A stretch of DNA of 7,543 nucleotides, taken from the NCBI GenBank assembly GCA_039927975.1, contig JBDSTZ010000271.1, positions 1-7,543 of the forward strand, read 5' to 3'. This DNA is from JBDSTZ01 sp039927975. Lineage in GTDB: Bacteria > Pseudomonadota > Gammaproteobacteria > Burkholderiales > Burkholderiaceae_D. The position numbers and the translations under genes are program-made. This document shows, piece after piece, positions 1 to 6,011 of this stretch. Each line of letters begins with the position of its first letter. Position 1 is the first letter of the stretch. The notes under the pieces were generated by a model. It saw only the letters and a program-made list of their open reading frames with translations, did not search any database and had not been told where the DNA came from.

Positions 1-25
1 GCGTTTTTTTTTACTCGCGGCGCGC

Positions 26-988
26 TTAGGCGTCTTCGCGCCAGCGGCGTAGTCGGACAGCGACGTACATCATCGCCACGCCGGCCACCGCGCCGACGAT
101 TGCATGCGCGGACCCGAGTGATGCCCAGGAGTGCGCGACCACGGTGCTCAGATCGAGGCGATGGTGGCCGGAGCCAAGCGCTTCCATCATCGCGGTGTCG
201 CTGAACAGGAACCAGGAACCCGGTTCAAGTCCGAGCAAGACCCGCAGCATCACATTGTGGGCTACCCATTTTGCGCTGAGAAAACTGTCCGCGTCAGCGC
301 CGGCGAGGTAGGTGATCCACTTGATCAGCGCGAGAACGAACAGTGGCACGCCGACCGCCCACAGGAAGACCTTTGAACGGGCCCAGGCGGACACCATCAA
401 GAGCCAGCCGATAGTGGGCAAGGCCCACAGGATGTACACGGGCCACATCGCCAGCATGTGAAACGGCGCCAGGTAGACCTGGGGCGTGGTGAAGACCACG
501 CCGAACAGGTTGATGCCTTTGACGGACATCAGCAGGCAAGTCAGCAGCAACAAGGTCAGCGACAGGATGGTGGCGAACGCCATGGTGATCAGCGGCGCCA
601 GGCAAAGCGCGGCGACCACTTTCGACAGCACGGTCATTTCGTCCGAGATCGGCAGTGATTTCCAGAACAGGATGCTGCGGTCGCGCCGATCGTCGTAAAG
701 CGCGCCCAGGCAATAGAAAAAGATTACAAACGACATGACGCCAAACAGCGGCACCGATGCCAGCAAGTAGCCATTGGCGACCTGCTCGGCCAGCGCCATC
801 TTTTCCGCCACCGGCACGCTTGCCATCCTGCTGAACGATCTGCTGAATTTGCCGCCGGCATCGGCCGCATACACCATCGAGGCGCCGACGACCGCCAGCA
901 TGATGCCGCTGATGATGGCGGGAGCCCAAAACATCGAACCCTTGTTTTCCCAAAATTCGCGGCGCAATAGCCATTTCATGGTGTTCAT
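26..988 (-). CDS. ABC-2 type transporter permease of a GntR(YtrA)-ABC cassette
   Basis: This is a 320-residue integral inner-membrane protein, probably the membrane half of an exporter driven by the ATPase encoded just upstream. The N terminus (MKWLLRREFWENKG) is a short amphipathic cytoplasmic start. About six hydrophobic segments follow, near residues 20-42, 78-98, 120-154, 168-200, 206-228 and 294-311. The stretch YDDRRDRSILFWKSLPISD (98-116), between segments 2 and 3, is a conserved cytoplasmic loop that I associate with ABC-2 permeases of YtrA-type cassettes. There is no signal peptide or nucleotide-binding motif. The start ATG at 988 overlaps the ATPase stop as ATGA and has AGGAAG (995-1000) upstream. 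M4, at 979, is a possible alternative start. It is the last gene of the operon. The substrate cannot be told from sequence. The family call is firm and the transport role is inferred. Confidence 0.85.
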   Translation of the reverse strand: MNTMKWLLRREFWENKGSMFWAPAIISGIMLAVVGASMVYAADAGGKFSRSFSRMASVPVAEKMALAEQVANGYLLASVPLFGVMSFVIFFYCLGALYDDRRDRSILFWKSLPISDEMTVLSKVVAALCLAPLITMAFATILSLTLLLLTCLLMSVKGINLFGVVFTTPQVYLAPFHMLAMWPVYILWALPTIGWLLMVSAWARSKVFLWAVGVPLFVLALIKWITYLAGADADSFLSAKWVAHNVMLRVLLGLEPGSWFLFSDTAMMEALGSGHHRLDLSTVVAHSWASLGSAHAIVGAVAGVAMMYVAVRLRRWREDA

Positions 989-1842
989 GCGTAGCTTCCT
1001 TTCATTGTTGCGACGAACAGGTCGGCGACATTCGGATTGCGGGTGTCGCCCAGCGCGTCGAGCTGGGCGCGCGGCACGCCGTCGAACAGCATGACCGATT
1101 TGCCGAACACGCTGCGCTGGTCGATCGGCTGCAGCGCCTGGGCCGCCGCCACTTTGTCGGGCGCGACCATCACTTCGACATAGCGTTCGCCGAGTTCGTC
1201 CATCGTCGCGGCCAGGATGATCTTGCCGTCGCGGATGAACATCAGGTCGGTGAGGATGTGCTCGACTTCTTCCACCTGGTGGGTGGTGATGACGATGGTC
1301 TTGTGCTCGTCAAAATAGTCTTCCAGCAGGTTCTGGTAGAACTGCTTGCGGTAAATAATGTCGAGACCGAGGGTCGGTTCGTCGAGCACCAGCAGCTTGG
1401 CGTCGATCGCCATCACCAGCGCCAGGTGCAGCTGCACCACCATGCCCTTGGACATGGCCTTGACCCGCATGGTGGGCTTGAGCTTGGTGGCCGCCAGGTA
1501 GCGTTCGGCCTTGGCGCGGTTGAAGCGCGGATGCACGCCGGCGACGAAATCGATGGCGTCGCAGACCCGCAGCCAGCGCGGCAGGATGGCGACGTCGGCG
1601 ATGAAGCAGACATCCTGCATCAGGGCGTCGCGATGGGTGCGCGGATCGAGCCCCAGCACATTGAGTTCGCCGTCGAAGGGCACCAGGCCGAGCGCGGCTT
1701 TCAAGGTGGTGGTCTTGCCCGAGCCGTTCGGTCCGATCAGGCCGACAATGCGGCCGGCCGGAATCTCGAAGCTGATGGCGTCGACGGCCACCGACTTGCC
1801 GTAGCGCTTGCTCAAGCCCTTGGCCGAAATCACCGCGCTCAT
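985..1842 (-). CDS. ABC transporter ATP-binding protein (YtrB-like)
   Basis: This 285-residue nucleotide-binding subunit should hydrolyse ATP at the inner face of the inner membrane to drive the downstream permease. Visible motifs are Walker A GPNGSGKT (37-44), Walker B LLVLDEP (150-156, with D154 and catalytic E155), the D-loop GLD (159-161) and switch H188 in ITTHQVEEVE. Two motifs are atypical. The signature reads MSKGM (130-134) instead of LSGGQ, and the Q-loop position reads FIADVA (80-85) with no Gln. As I recall, both are usual in YtrB-like ATPases. A C-terminal domain of about 70 residues follows the ABC core. The start chosen is the ATG at 1842, which overlaps the regulator stop as ATGA, has GGAAG six bases upstream and begins directly with the fold (MSAVISAKGLSKRYG). 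A longer frame from 1929 adds 29 Arg-rich residues that are a shadow of the regulator gene. The protein probably works as a homodimer with two copies of the permease. Confidence 0.9.
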   Translation of the reverse strand: MSAVISAKGLSKRYGKSVAVDAISFEIPAGRIVGLIGPNGSGKTTTLKAALGLVPFDGELNVLGLDPRTHRDALMQDVCFIADVAILPRWLRVCDAIDFVAGVHPRFNRAKAERYLAATKLKPTMRVKAMSKGMVVQLHLALVMAIDAKLLVLDEPTLGLDIIYRKQFYQNLLEDYFDEHKTIVITTHQVEEVEHILTDLMFIRDGKIILAATMDELGERYVEVMVAPDKVAAAQALQPIDQRSVFGKSVMLFDGVPRAQLDALGDTRNPNVADLFVATMKGSYA

Positions 1843-2210
1843 GGCGCGCTTCCCGGTGCGGGCACGGCGCCGAGCAAGTCTTTCGGATCGAGGCCGAGGC
1901 GGCGGATGCGCTCGACCATGGCCGGCCATTCTTCGCGCACAAAGCGCTCGCGTTCGCTGGCCAGGAGTTTTTCGCTGGCGCCTTCGGTGACATACATGCC
2001 GATTCCCCTTCTTTTTTCTACGAGATTTTCGTCGACCAATTCCTGGTAGGCTTTCGATACCGTGATCGGATTGAGCTGGTATTCCGCCGCCACCTGGCGC
2101 ACGGAGGGCAGGGCGTCGCCCGCCTTGAGCAGGCCGTCGAGCATCATCACGACGATGCGCTCCTTGAGCTGGCGGTAGATCGGTGTCTTGTCATTCCAGT
2201 CGATAGTCAT
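1839..2210 (-). CDS. GntR-family transcriptional regulator, YtrA subfamily
   Basis: This 123-residue DNA-binding protein probably represses its own operon. The N-terminal winged helix-turn-helix spans about residues 8-77. It includes PIYRQLKERI (10-19), LPSVRQVAAEYQLNPITVSK (34-53), which carries the helix-turn-helix, AYQELVDENLV (54-64), and the wing RRGIGMYV (67-74). Only about 45 residues follow, mostly helical and charged, with no FCD, UTRA or MocR aminotransferase domain. That short tail and the adjacent ABC genes mark the YtrA subfamily. The start at 2210 has AGGAGAG (2217-2223) six bases upstream. The stop overlaps the ATPase start by four bases, so the three genes are probably translationally coupled. 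The gene is first in the operon, behind a strong promoter with an overlapping operator. The inducing signal is unknown; cell-envelope or peptide antibiotic stress is a guess from other YtrA systems. Confidence 0.9.
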   Translation of the reverse strand: MTIDWNDKTPIYRQLKERIVVMMLDGLLKAGDALPSVRQVAAEYQLNPITVSKAYQELVDENLVEKRRGIGMYVTEGASEKLLASERERFVREEWPAMVERIRRLGLDPKDLLGAVPAPGSAP

Positions 2211-2277
2211 GGTCGACTCTCCTAGGTGGGTAAGGTGGGCTGTGCGCCATGGATCCTCCGGTTGTGGTTGCTTTAAT

Positions 2278-2301
2278 GGTGTTGTAGTGAACTATAACAC
2301 C
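2278..2301. promoter_or_regulatory. Probable YtrA-type operator (GGTG-N16-CACC inverted repeat)
   Basis: Two 10-base arms, ggtgttgtag (2278-2287) and ctataacacc (2292-2301), are inverted repeats with one mismatch around a 4-base spacer. The outer bases fit GGTG-N16-CACC exactly, the pattern I recall for YtrA regulators of Xanthomonas. The site covers the -10 element and the likely start point, the right place for a repressor that blocks RNA polymerase. Binding by the regulator encoded at 1839-2210 is inferred from position and symmetry. Confidence 0.7.
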
Positions 2302-2318
2302 GATTCAAAACGTGTCAA
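2291..2318 (-). promoter_or_regulatory. Sigma70-type promoter of the GntR-ABC operon
   Basis: On the minus strand, TTGACA (2313-2318) is a perfect -35 and TATAGT (2291-2296) a five-of-six -10, separated by 16 bases. Transcription should begin near 2284, giving a leader of about 73 bases before the regulator ATG at 2210. The promoter begins only 32 bases from the lpxH stop. Such a near-consensus promoter in front of a regulator gene fits an operon held down by a repressor and strongly induced when it is released. Confidence 0.75.
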
Positions 2319-2349
2319 CCGGATTTTTTCGATGGCTCACATCAAGGGC

Positions 2350-3096
2350 TTATAAGACGCTGCCGTCGAGCGCGTGGCGGGTGATCGCGCCGGCCTGGTC
2401 GATGGCGATCCAGCCGCCGCGCTGCGGCTCGGTATCGCACTCCCAGTCGGGCAGCACGTAGCGCAGCCTGGCGCCGTGCTGGTGCAGGGCGGGACGGTGG
2501 GTGTGGCCGTGGATGATGATGTCGGCGCCGGACTCGGCGTGCAGGGCGTCGACGGCGGCGGGCGTCACGTCCATGATCGCCATGGTCTTGCCGGCGTGGG
2601 CTTCACGGCTGCCTTCGCGCAAGCCGGCGATGATGGCCTTGCGTTGCGCCAGCGGCATGGCGAGAAATTGCCGCTGCCAGGCGGGATCGCGCACTTGCGC
2701 GCGAAACGCCATGTAGGCGGCGTCATCGGTACATTGGGCGTCGCCATGCACGAGCGCGATGCGACGACCGGCGATGGTGATGACGTGCGGCTCGGCCAGC
2801 AGGGTCAGGCCGGCGGCATCGGCAAAGCCCTGGCCAACGAGAAAATCGCGATTGCCGGCGATCCAGTAAATCGCCACGCCGCGTTCGCTCACCGCGCGCA
2901 GGGCGTCGATGATGGTGCGGTGAAAGGGATCGTCCAGGTCGTCGTCGCCGGCCCAGTATTCGAACAGGTCGCCGAGCAGATAGAGGGATGAGGCGTGCGG
3001 CGCGCGCTCGGCCAGGAAGCGGTGGAACGCCTCGGCCGTGCGCGGATGCGCCGCTTGCAGATGCAGATCCGAGATGAACAGCGCGGCGGTGTTCAT
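2350..3096 (-). CDS. lpxH: UDP-2,3-diacylglucosamine diphosphatase
   Basis: LpxH is a peripheral inner-membrane enzyme that cleaves UDP-2,3-diacylglucosamine to lipid X and UMP, the fourth step of lipid A synthesis. The 248-residue protein is a calcineurin-like metallophosphoesterase with all expected metal-site motifs: DLH (D10, H12), GDLFEYW (42-48, D43), GNRDF (81-85, N82), HGD (117-119) and HGHTHRP (196-202, H198 and H200). The positions match the Haemophilus LpxH ligands with an offset of two to three residues. Length is close to the usual 240-250. The start ATG at 3096 leads straight into the first beta strand; the ribosome site is weak (AGGCGG). It lies 32 bases downstream of ppiB on the same strand and is probably in the same transcript. 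The gene marks a Gram-negative host. Confidence 0.93.
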   Translation of the reverse strand: MNTAALFISDLHLQAAHPRTAEAFHRFLAERAPHASSLYLLGDLFEYWAGDDDLDDPFHRTIIDALRAVSERGVAIYWIAGNRDFLVGQGFADAAGLTLLAEPHVITIAGRRIALVHGDAQCTDDAAYMAFRAQVRDPAWQRQFLAMPLAQRKAIIAGLREGSREAHAGKTMAIMDVTPAAVDALHAESGADIIIHGHTHRPALHQHGARLRYVLPDWECDTEPQRGGWIAIDQAGAITRHALDGSVL

Positions 3097-3128
3097 GGCC
3101 GCGCCGCCTGGATCGGCAGGATGCTCAA

Positions 3129-3620
3129 TTACAGAACTTCGACTTTTTCGATGATGACGGCGTCAGCCGGCACATCGGCGAACATGCCGCTGCGGGTGGT
3201 CTTGACCTTGTTGATCTTGTCGACCACGTCGGTGCCTTCGGTGACTTTGCCGAACACCGCGTAGCCCCAGCCGTCCTGGCCTGGATAGTCGAGGAAGCCG
3301 TTGGCCTTGGTGTTGATGAAGAACTGCGCCGAGGCCGAATGCGGGTCGGAGGTGCGGGCCATGGCCAGGGTGTACTTGTCGTTCTTGAGGCCGTTCTTGG
3401 CTTCGTTCTCGACGGTCTGGTCAGCCGGCTTTTGCTTCATGCCTGGCTCGAAACCGCCGCCCTGGATCATGAAGTCGGCGATGACGCGGTGGAAAATCGT
3501 GTTGGCGTAGTGGCCCTTGGCGGCGTACTCGAGGAAGTTGGCGACCGTCTTCGGCGCTTTTTCGGCGTCGAGTTCAGCGGTGATGTTGCCCAGATTGGTG
3601 GTGATCAGTACCTTGGCCAT
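3129..3620 (-). CDS. ppiB: Cytoplasmic peptidyl-prolyl cis-trans isomerase B (cyclophilin)
   Basis: This 163-residue single-domain cyclophilin has no signal peptide, so it should act in the cytoplasm, speeding cis-trans isomerisation of X-Pro bonds during protein folding. Diagnostic residues are FHRVI (43-47, with catalytic R45), FMIQGG (50-55), MAR (87-89) and QFFIN (99-103). The length matches E. coli PpiB. The start at 3620 has AGGA six bases upstream. It sits between ppiA and lpxH, with 130 bases to ppiA, enough for its own promoter, though I found no convincing one. It is a clear paralogue of the neighbouring ppiA and differs mainly in lacking the export signal. Confidence 0.94.
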   Translation of the reverse strand: MAKVLITTNLGNITAELDAEKAPKTVANFLEYAAKGHYANTIFHRVIADFMIQGGGFEPGMKQKPADQTVENEAKNGLKNDKYTLAMARTSDPHSASAQFFINTKANGFLDYPGQDGWGYAVFGKVTEGTDVVDKINKVKTTRSGMFADVPADAVIIEKVEVL

Positions 3621-3750
3621 GATGTGTCCTTTGTGTTTGCGTTGTTGGTTGTTCGTTGCGCGGCCCGGCGCGTGCAGTTGGAATGACGTTTTACGCTTGC
3701 GCGGGAACGGCGTTTCAAGGTGAGCGTATGGCCAGGCCCTTGCGAGTCCG

Positions 3751-4353
3751 CTATTTTACAGCTTTGACGACCGTTACCGATTGCACCACGATCGGCACGA
3801 CCGGCACGTTCTGCTGGCCCATCGTGTCGTCGACCACCACGCCCTTGATTTTGTCGACCACTTCCTGGCCCTGGACGACCTTGCCGAACACGGTGTAACC
3901 GGAGCCGTCGCGGCCGGGATAATCGAGCACGGTGTTGTCGGCCACGTTGATGAAGAATTGCGAAGTGGCCGAATCCGGGTCGCCGGTGCGCGCCATCGCC
4001 ACCGAGTACGCCACGTTCGACAGGCCGTTGTTCGATTCATTCTTGACCGGTTTGAAGGTGGTCGGCTTCTGCACCATCTTCTGGGTCACGCCGCCAGTCT
4101 GGATCATGAAGCCGTCGATCACGCGGTGGAAAATGACACCCTTGTAAAAGCCGCTCTTCACATACTGCAAAAAGTTGGCGACGTTCTTGGGCGCTTTTTC
4201 GGGATTGAGTTCGAGCACGATTTCGCCCACCGTGGTCTTGATCGACACCTGCGGCGCGTCGGCCGCCAGCACCGCGCCGGCCATGGTCAGCCCCAACAAT
4301 ACGCTGAGGAATTTGGTGATGAACGGCATGCCGAGCGGGGAGGATTTTTTCAT
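3751..4353 (-). CDS. ppiA: Periplasmic peptidyl-prolyl cis-trans isomerase A (cyclophilin)
   Basis: This 200-residue cyclophilin is predicted to be exported and to assist folding of periplasmic and outer-membrane proteins. Residues 1-30 form a Sec signal: MKK, a hydrophobic core from about 15 to 28, and an Ala-rich end (AVLAADA) with cleavage likely after A30 or A31. The mature part carries FHRVI (75-79, R77), FMIQTGG (82-88), MAR (120-122), QFFIN (132-136) and VFGKV (155-159). The start chosen is the ATG at 4353, giving a normal signal peptide, although its ribosome site is weak (GGAA). M9 is an alternative. The frame stays open a further 44 codons to 4485, but that stretch resembles no signal or domain and covers the promoter region. 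The gene is divergent from cysS and heads the ppiA-ppiB-lpxH cluster. Confidence 0.92.
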   Translation of the reverse strand: MKKSSPLGMPFITKFLSVLLGLTMAGAVLAADAPQVSIKTTVGEIVLELNPEKAPKNVANFLQYVKSGFYKGVIFHRVIDGFMIQTGGVTQKMVQKPTTFKPVKNESNNGLSNVAYSVAMARTGDPDSATSQFFINVADNTVLDYPGRDGSGYTVFGKVVQGQEVVDKIKGVVVDDTMGQQNVPVVPIVVQSVTVVKAVK

Positions 4354-4439
4354 GGGGGGTTCCGGTTGGTGGACATCGCGCAAAGTGCTGTCAAGTCTTT
4401 GACTGAAAAATAAACCTGGGCCATATGGGTCCGGAGGAG

Positions 4440-4468
4440 ATTTTATCAATGCTATACTTTGCGCACAA
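4440..4468 (-). promoter_or_regulatory. Candidate extended -10 promoter for ppiA-ppiB-lpxH
   Basis: On the minus strand, TGATAAAAT (4440-4448) is an extended -10 (TGN plus TAAAAT, five of six). Seventeen bases upstream is a weak -35, TTGTGC (4463-4468, three of six). Transcription would start near 4433, about 80 bases before the ppiA ATG. It overlaps the candidate cysS promoter on the other strand. The call rests on motif match and position only. Confidence 0.45.
4450..4458 (+). promoter_or_regulatory. Candidate extended -10 promoter for cysS
   Basis: TGCTATACT is a TGN extended -10 with a five-of-six TATACT hexamer. No good -35 is present 15-19 bases upstream, which fits a promoter relying on the extended element. 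The start point would be near 4465, giving a leader of about 152 bases. A separate TTGACT (4399-4404) is too far upstream to pair with it. Confidence 0.5.
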
Positions 4469-4522
4469 ACGCCCCATTCTATCAAAGAAGAACAATACTC
4501 AGGGTCCCGTCCAACTCGTGGA

Positions 4523-4577
4523 AATACCGGTTTGCCCGGTGCGCGCCCCAGCGGCGCACGCGCCAGGTGGCGGTATT
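4523..4577 (+). promoter_or_regulatory. Nested inverted repeats in the cysS leader
   Basis: An outer 7-base perfect inverted repeat, AATACCG (4523-4529) and CGGTATT (4571-4577), encloses an inner 6-base perfect one, GTGCGC (4539-4544) and GCGCAC (4554-4559), with a 9-base loop. As RNA this could fold into a hairpin within a longer stem, ending 39 bases before the cysS ATG. No run of T follows, so it is not an intrinsic terminator. No known riboswitch or T-box motif was recognised. A regulatory role is only a possibility; GC-rich DNA makes such repeats more common. Confidence 0.35.
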
Positions 4578-4616
4578 GCCGTGGGTGTCGGGCGCTCTAC
4601 CATTTTGAATAGTCCG

Positions 4617-6011
4617 ATGAGCCAATTGAAGATTTACAACACGCTGGCGCGTGACAAACAGCTTTTCATACCGATCGAAGCGGGCAAGGCCGGCATGTAT
4701 GTGTGCGGCATGACGATCTATGATTACTGCCACATCGGCCACGCGCGCATGATGATGGCGTTCGACGTCATTTATCGCTGGCTCAAGACCTCGGGCTATC
4801 AAGTCAACTACGTGCGCAACATCACCGACATCGACGACAAGATCATCAAGCGGGCGGTGGAAAACGGCGAAACGCTGTCGCAGCTGACCACCCGCTTCGC
4901 GCGCTACATGGATGAAGACACCAGCGCGCTCGGCATCCTGGCGCCCGACCACACGCCGCGCGCGACCGAATACGTGCCGCAGATGCTGTCCATGATCGAA
5001 ACGCTCGAAGGCAAGCAGCTGGCGTACAAGAGCGAGGACGGCGACGTCAATTACGCGGTGCGCGAGTTTCCGAACTACGGCAAGTTGTCCGGCAAGTCGC
5101 TCGACGATCTGCGCGCCGGCGAGCGCGTCGACGTCAACACCGGCAAGCGCGATCCGCTCGACTTCGTGCTGTGGAAGGCGTCCAAGCCGAGCGAGCCCGA
5201 CGAAGTGAAATGGGATTCGAAGTGGGGCAGCGGCCGGCCAGGCTGGCATATCGAATGCTCGGCCATGTCGTGCGCCTTGCTGGGCGAACAGTTCGACATC
5301 CACGGCGGCGGCGCCGATCTGCAGTTCCCGCATCACGAGAACGAGATCGCCCAGTCCGAAGACGCGTTCGGCCACGCCAGCGTCAACTACTGGGTGCACA
5401 ACGGCTTCGTGCGGGTCGACAACGAGAAGATGTCCAAGTCGCTGGGCAACTTCTTCACCATCCGCGACGTGCTGAAAAAGTACGACGCCGAAGTGGTGCG
5501 CTTCTTCATCCTGCGCGCGCACTACCGCAGCCCGCTCAATTATTCGGACGCCCACCTGGACGACGCCAAGGTCGCGCTGACCCGCCTGTACACGGCGCTG
5601 GCCGACGTCGAGCTGGGCGCCGACCCGGTCGCGGTCGACTGGGACGATAGCTTCGCCGTGCGCTTTCGCGAAGCGATGGACGACGACTTCAACACCCCGA
5701 TCGCGATGGCCGTGCTGTTCGACCTCGTCACTGACATCAACAAGAGCAAGTCGCCGGCCCAAGCGCGCCAGCTGAAAGCCCTGGCCGCCGTGCTGGGCCT
5801 GCTCGAACGCGCGCCGCAAGCCTTCCTGCAAGCCGGCGGCGACGCGGGCGGCCTCGACGACGCCACCATCGACGCCAGGATCGCCGAGCGCATCGCCGCC
5901 AAGAAGGCGCGCAATTTCGCCGCCTCGGACGCGTTGCGTGATGAACTCAAGGCGGCCGGCATCATCCTCGAAGACAAGCCGGACGGCACCACCAATTGGC
6001 GCCGCGCATGA
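4617..6011 (+). CDS. cysS: Cysteinyl-tRNA synthetase
   Basis: CysRS is a cytoplasmic class I aminoacyl-tRNA synthetase that charges tRNA-Cys with cysteine using ATP. The 464-residue protein (E. coli form 461) shows the Rossmann signature HIGH (39-42) and KMSKS (271-275). All four zinc ligands that select cysteine are visible: C30 in YVCGMT, C214 in WHIECSAMS, and H239 and E243 in FPHHENE. The C-terminal part (about 320-464) is the helical tRNA-binding region. The start chosen is the ATG at 4617, where family similarity begins (MSQLKIYNTL), although no Shine-Dalgarno sequence precedes it. The frame is open upstream to 4425, and an in-frame ATG at 4449 has GGAGGAG (4433-4439) nine bases before it. 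That one would overlap the likely promoter, so I prefer the internal start. The stop overlaps the next gene. Confidence 0.95.
   Translation: MSQLKIYNTLARDKQLFIPIEAGKAGMYVCGMTIYDYCHIGHARMMMAFDVIYRWLKTSGYQVNYVRNITDIDDKIIKRAVENGETLSQLTTRFARYMDEDTSALGILAPDHTPRATEYVPQMLSMIETLEGKQLAYKSEDGDVNYAVREFPNYGKLSGKSLDDLRAGERVDVNTGKRDPLDFVLWKASKPSEPDEVKWDSKWGSGRPGWHIECSAMSCALLGEQFDIHGGGADLQFPHHENEIAQSEDAFGHASVNYWVHNGFVRVDNEKMSKSLGNFFTIRDVLKKYDAEVVRFFILRAHYRSPLNYSDAHLDDAKVALTRLYTALADVELGADPVAVDWDDSFAVRFREAMDDDFNTPIAMAVLFDLVTDINKSKSPAQARQLKALAAVLGLLERAPQAFLQAGGDAGGLDDATIDARIAERIAAKKARNFAASDALRDELKAAGIILEDKPDGTTNWRRA

Noticed and set aside
4..12. T run at the left edge as a terminator of the ABC operon
   Set aside because: The run is T on the plus strand, so it is A on the transcribed minus-strand RNA, and no hairpin precedes it within the window.
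1843..1929. Upstream extension of the ATPase gene to 1929
   Set aside because: The 29 extra residues are Arg/Ala/Pro-rich and overlap the regulator coding sequence; the ATG at 1842 gives the normal ABC start and an ATGA overlap.
1258..2049. A 263-codon plus-strand open frame opposite the ATPase and regulator genes
   Set aside because: Composition is a typical antisense shadow (rich in Gln, His, Gly, Asp) and the minus-strand genes have clear motifs and coupled starts.
4390..4403. Short inverted repeat GTCAA-gtct-TTGAC between ppiA and cysS as an operator
   Set aside because: Arms are only five bases and the site is not positioned against either candidate promoter; chance occurrence is likely.
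4354..4485. N-terminal extension of ppiA to 4485
   Set aside because: It would bury the signal peptide 44 residues inside the protein and covers the likely promoter.
5996..6007. TTG start at 5996 for the glycosylase
   Set aside because: It adds only four residues inside cysS, and an ATG at 6008 with a stop-start overlap is the more natural start.
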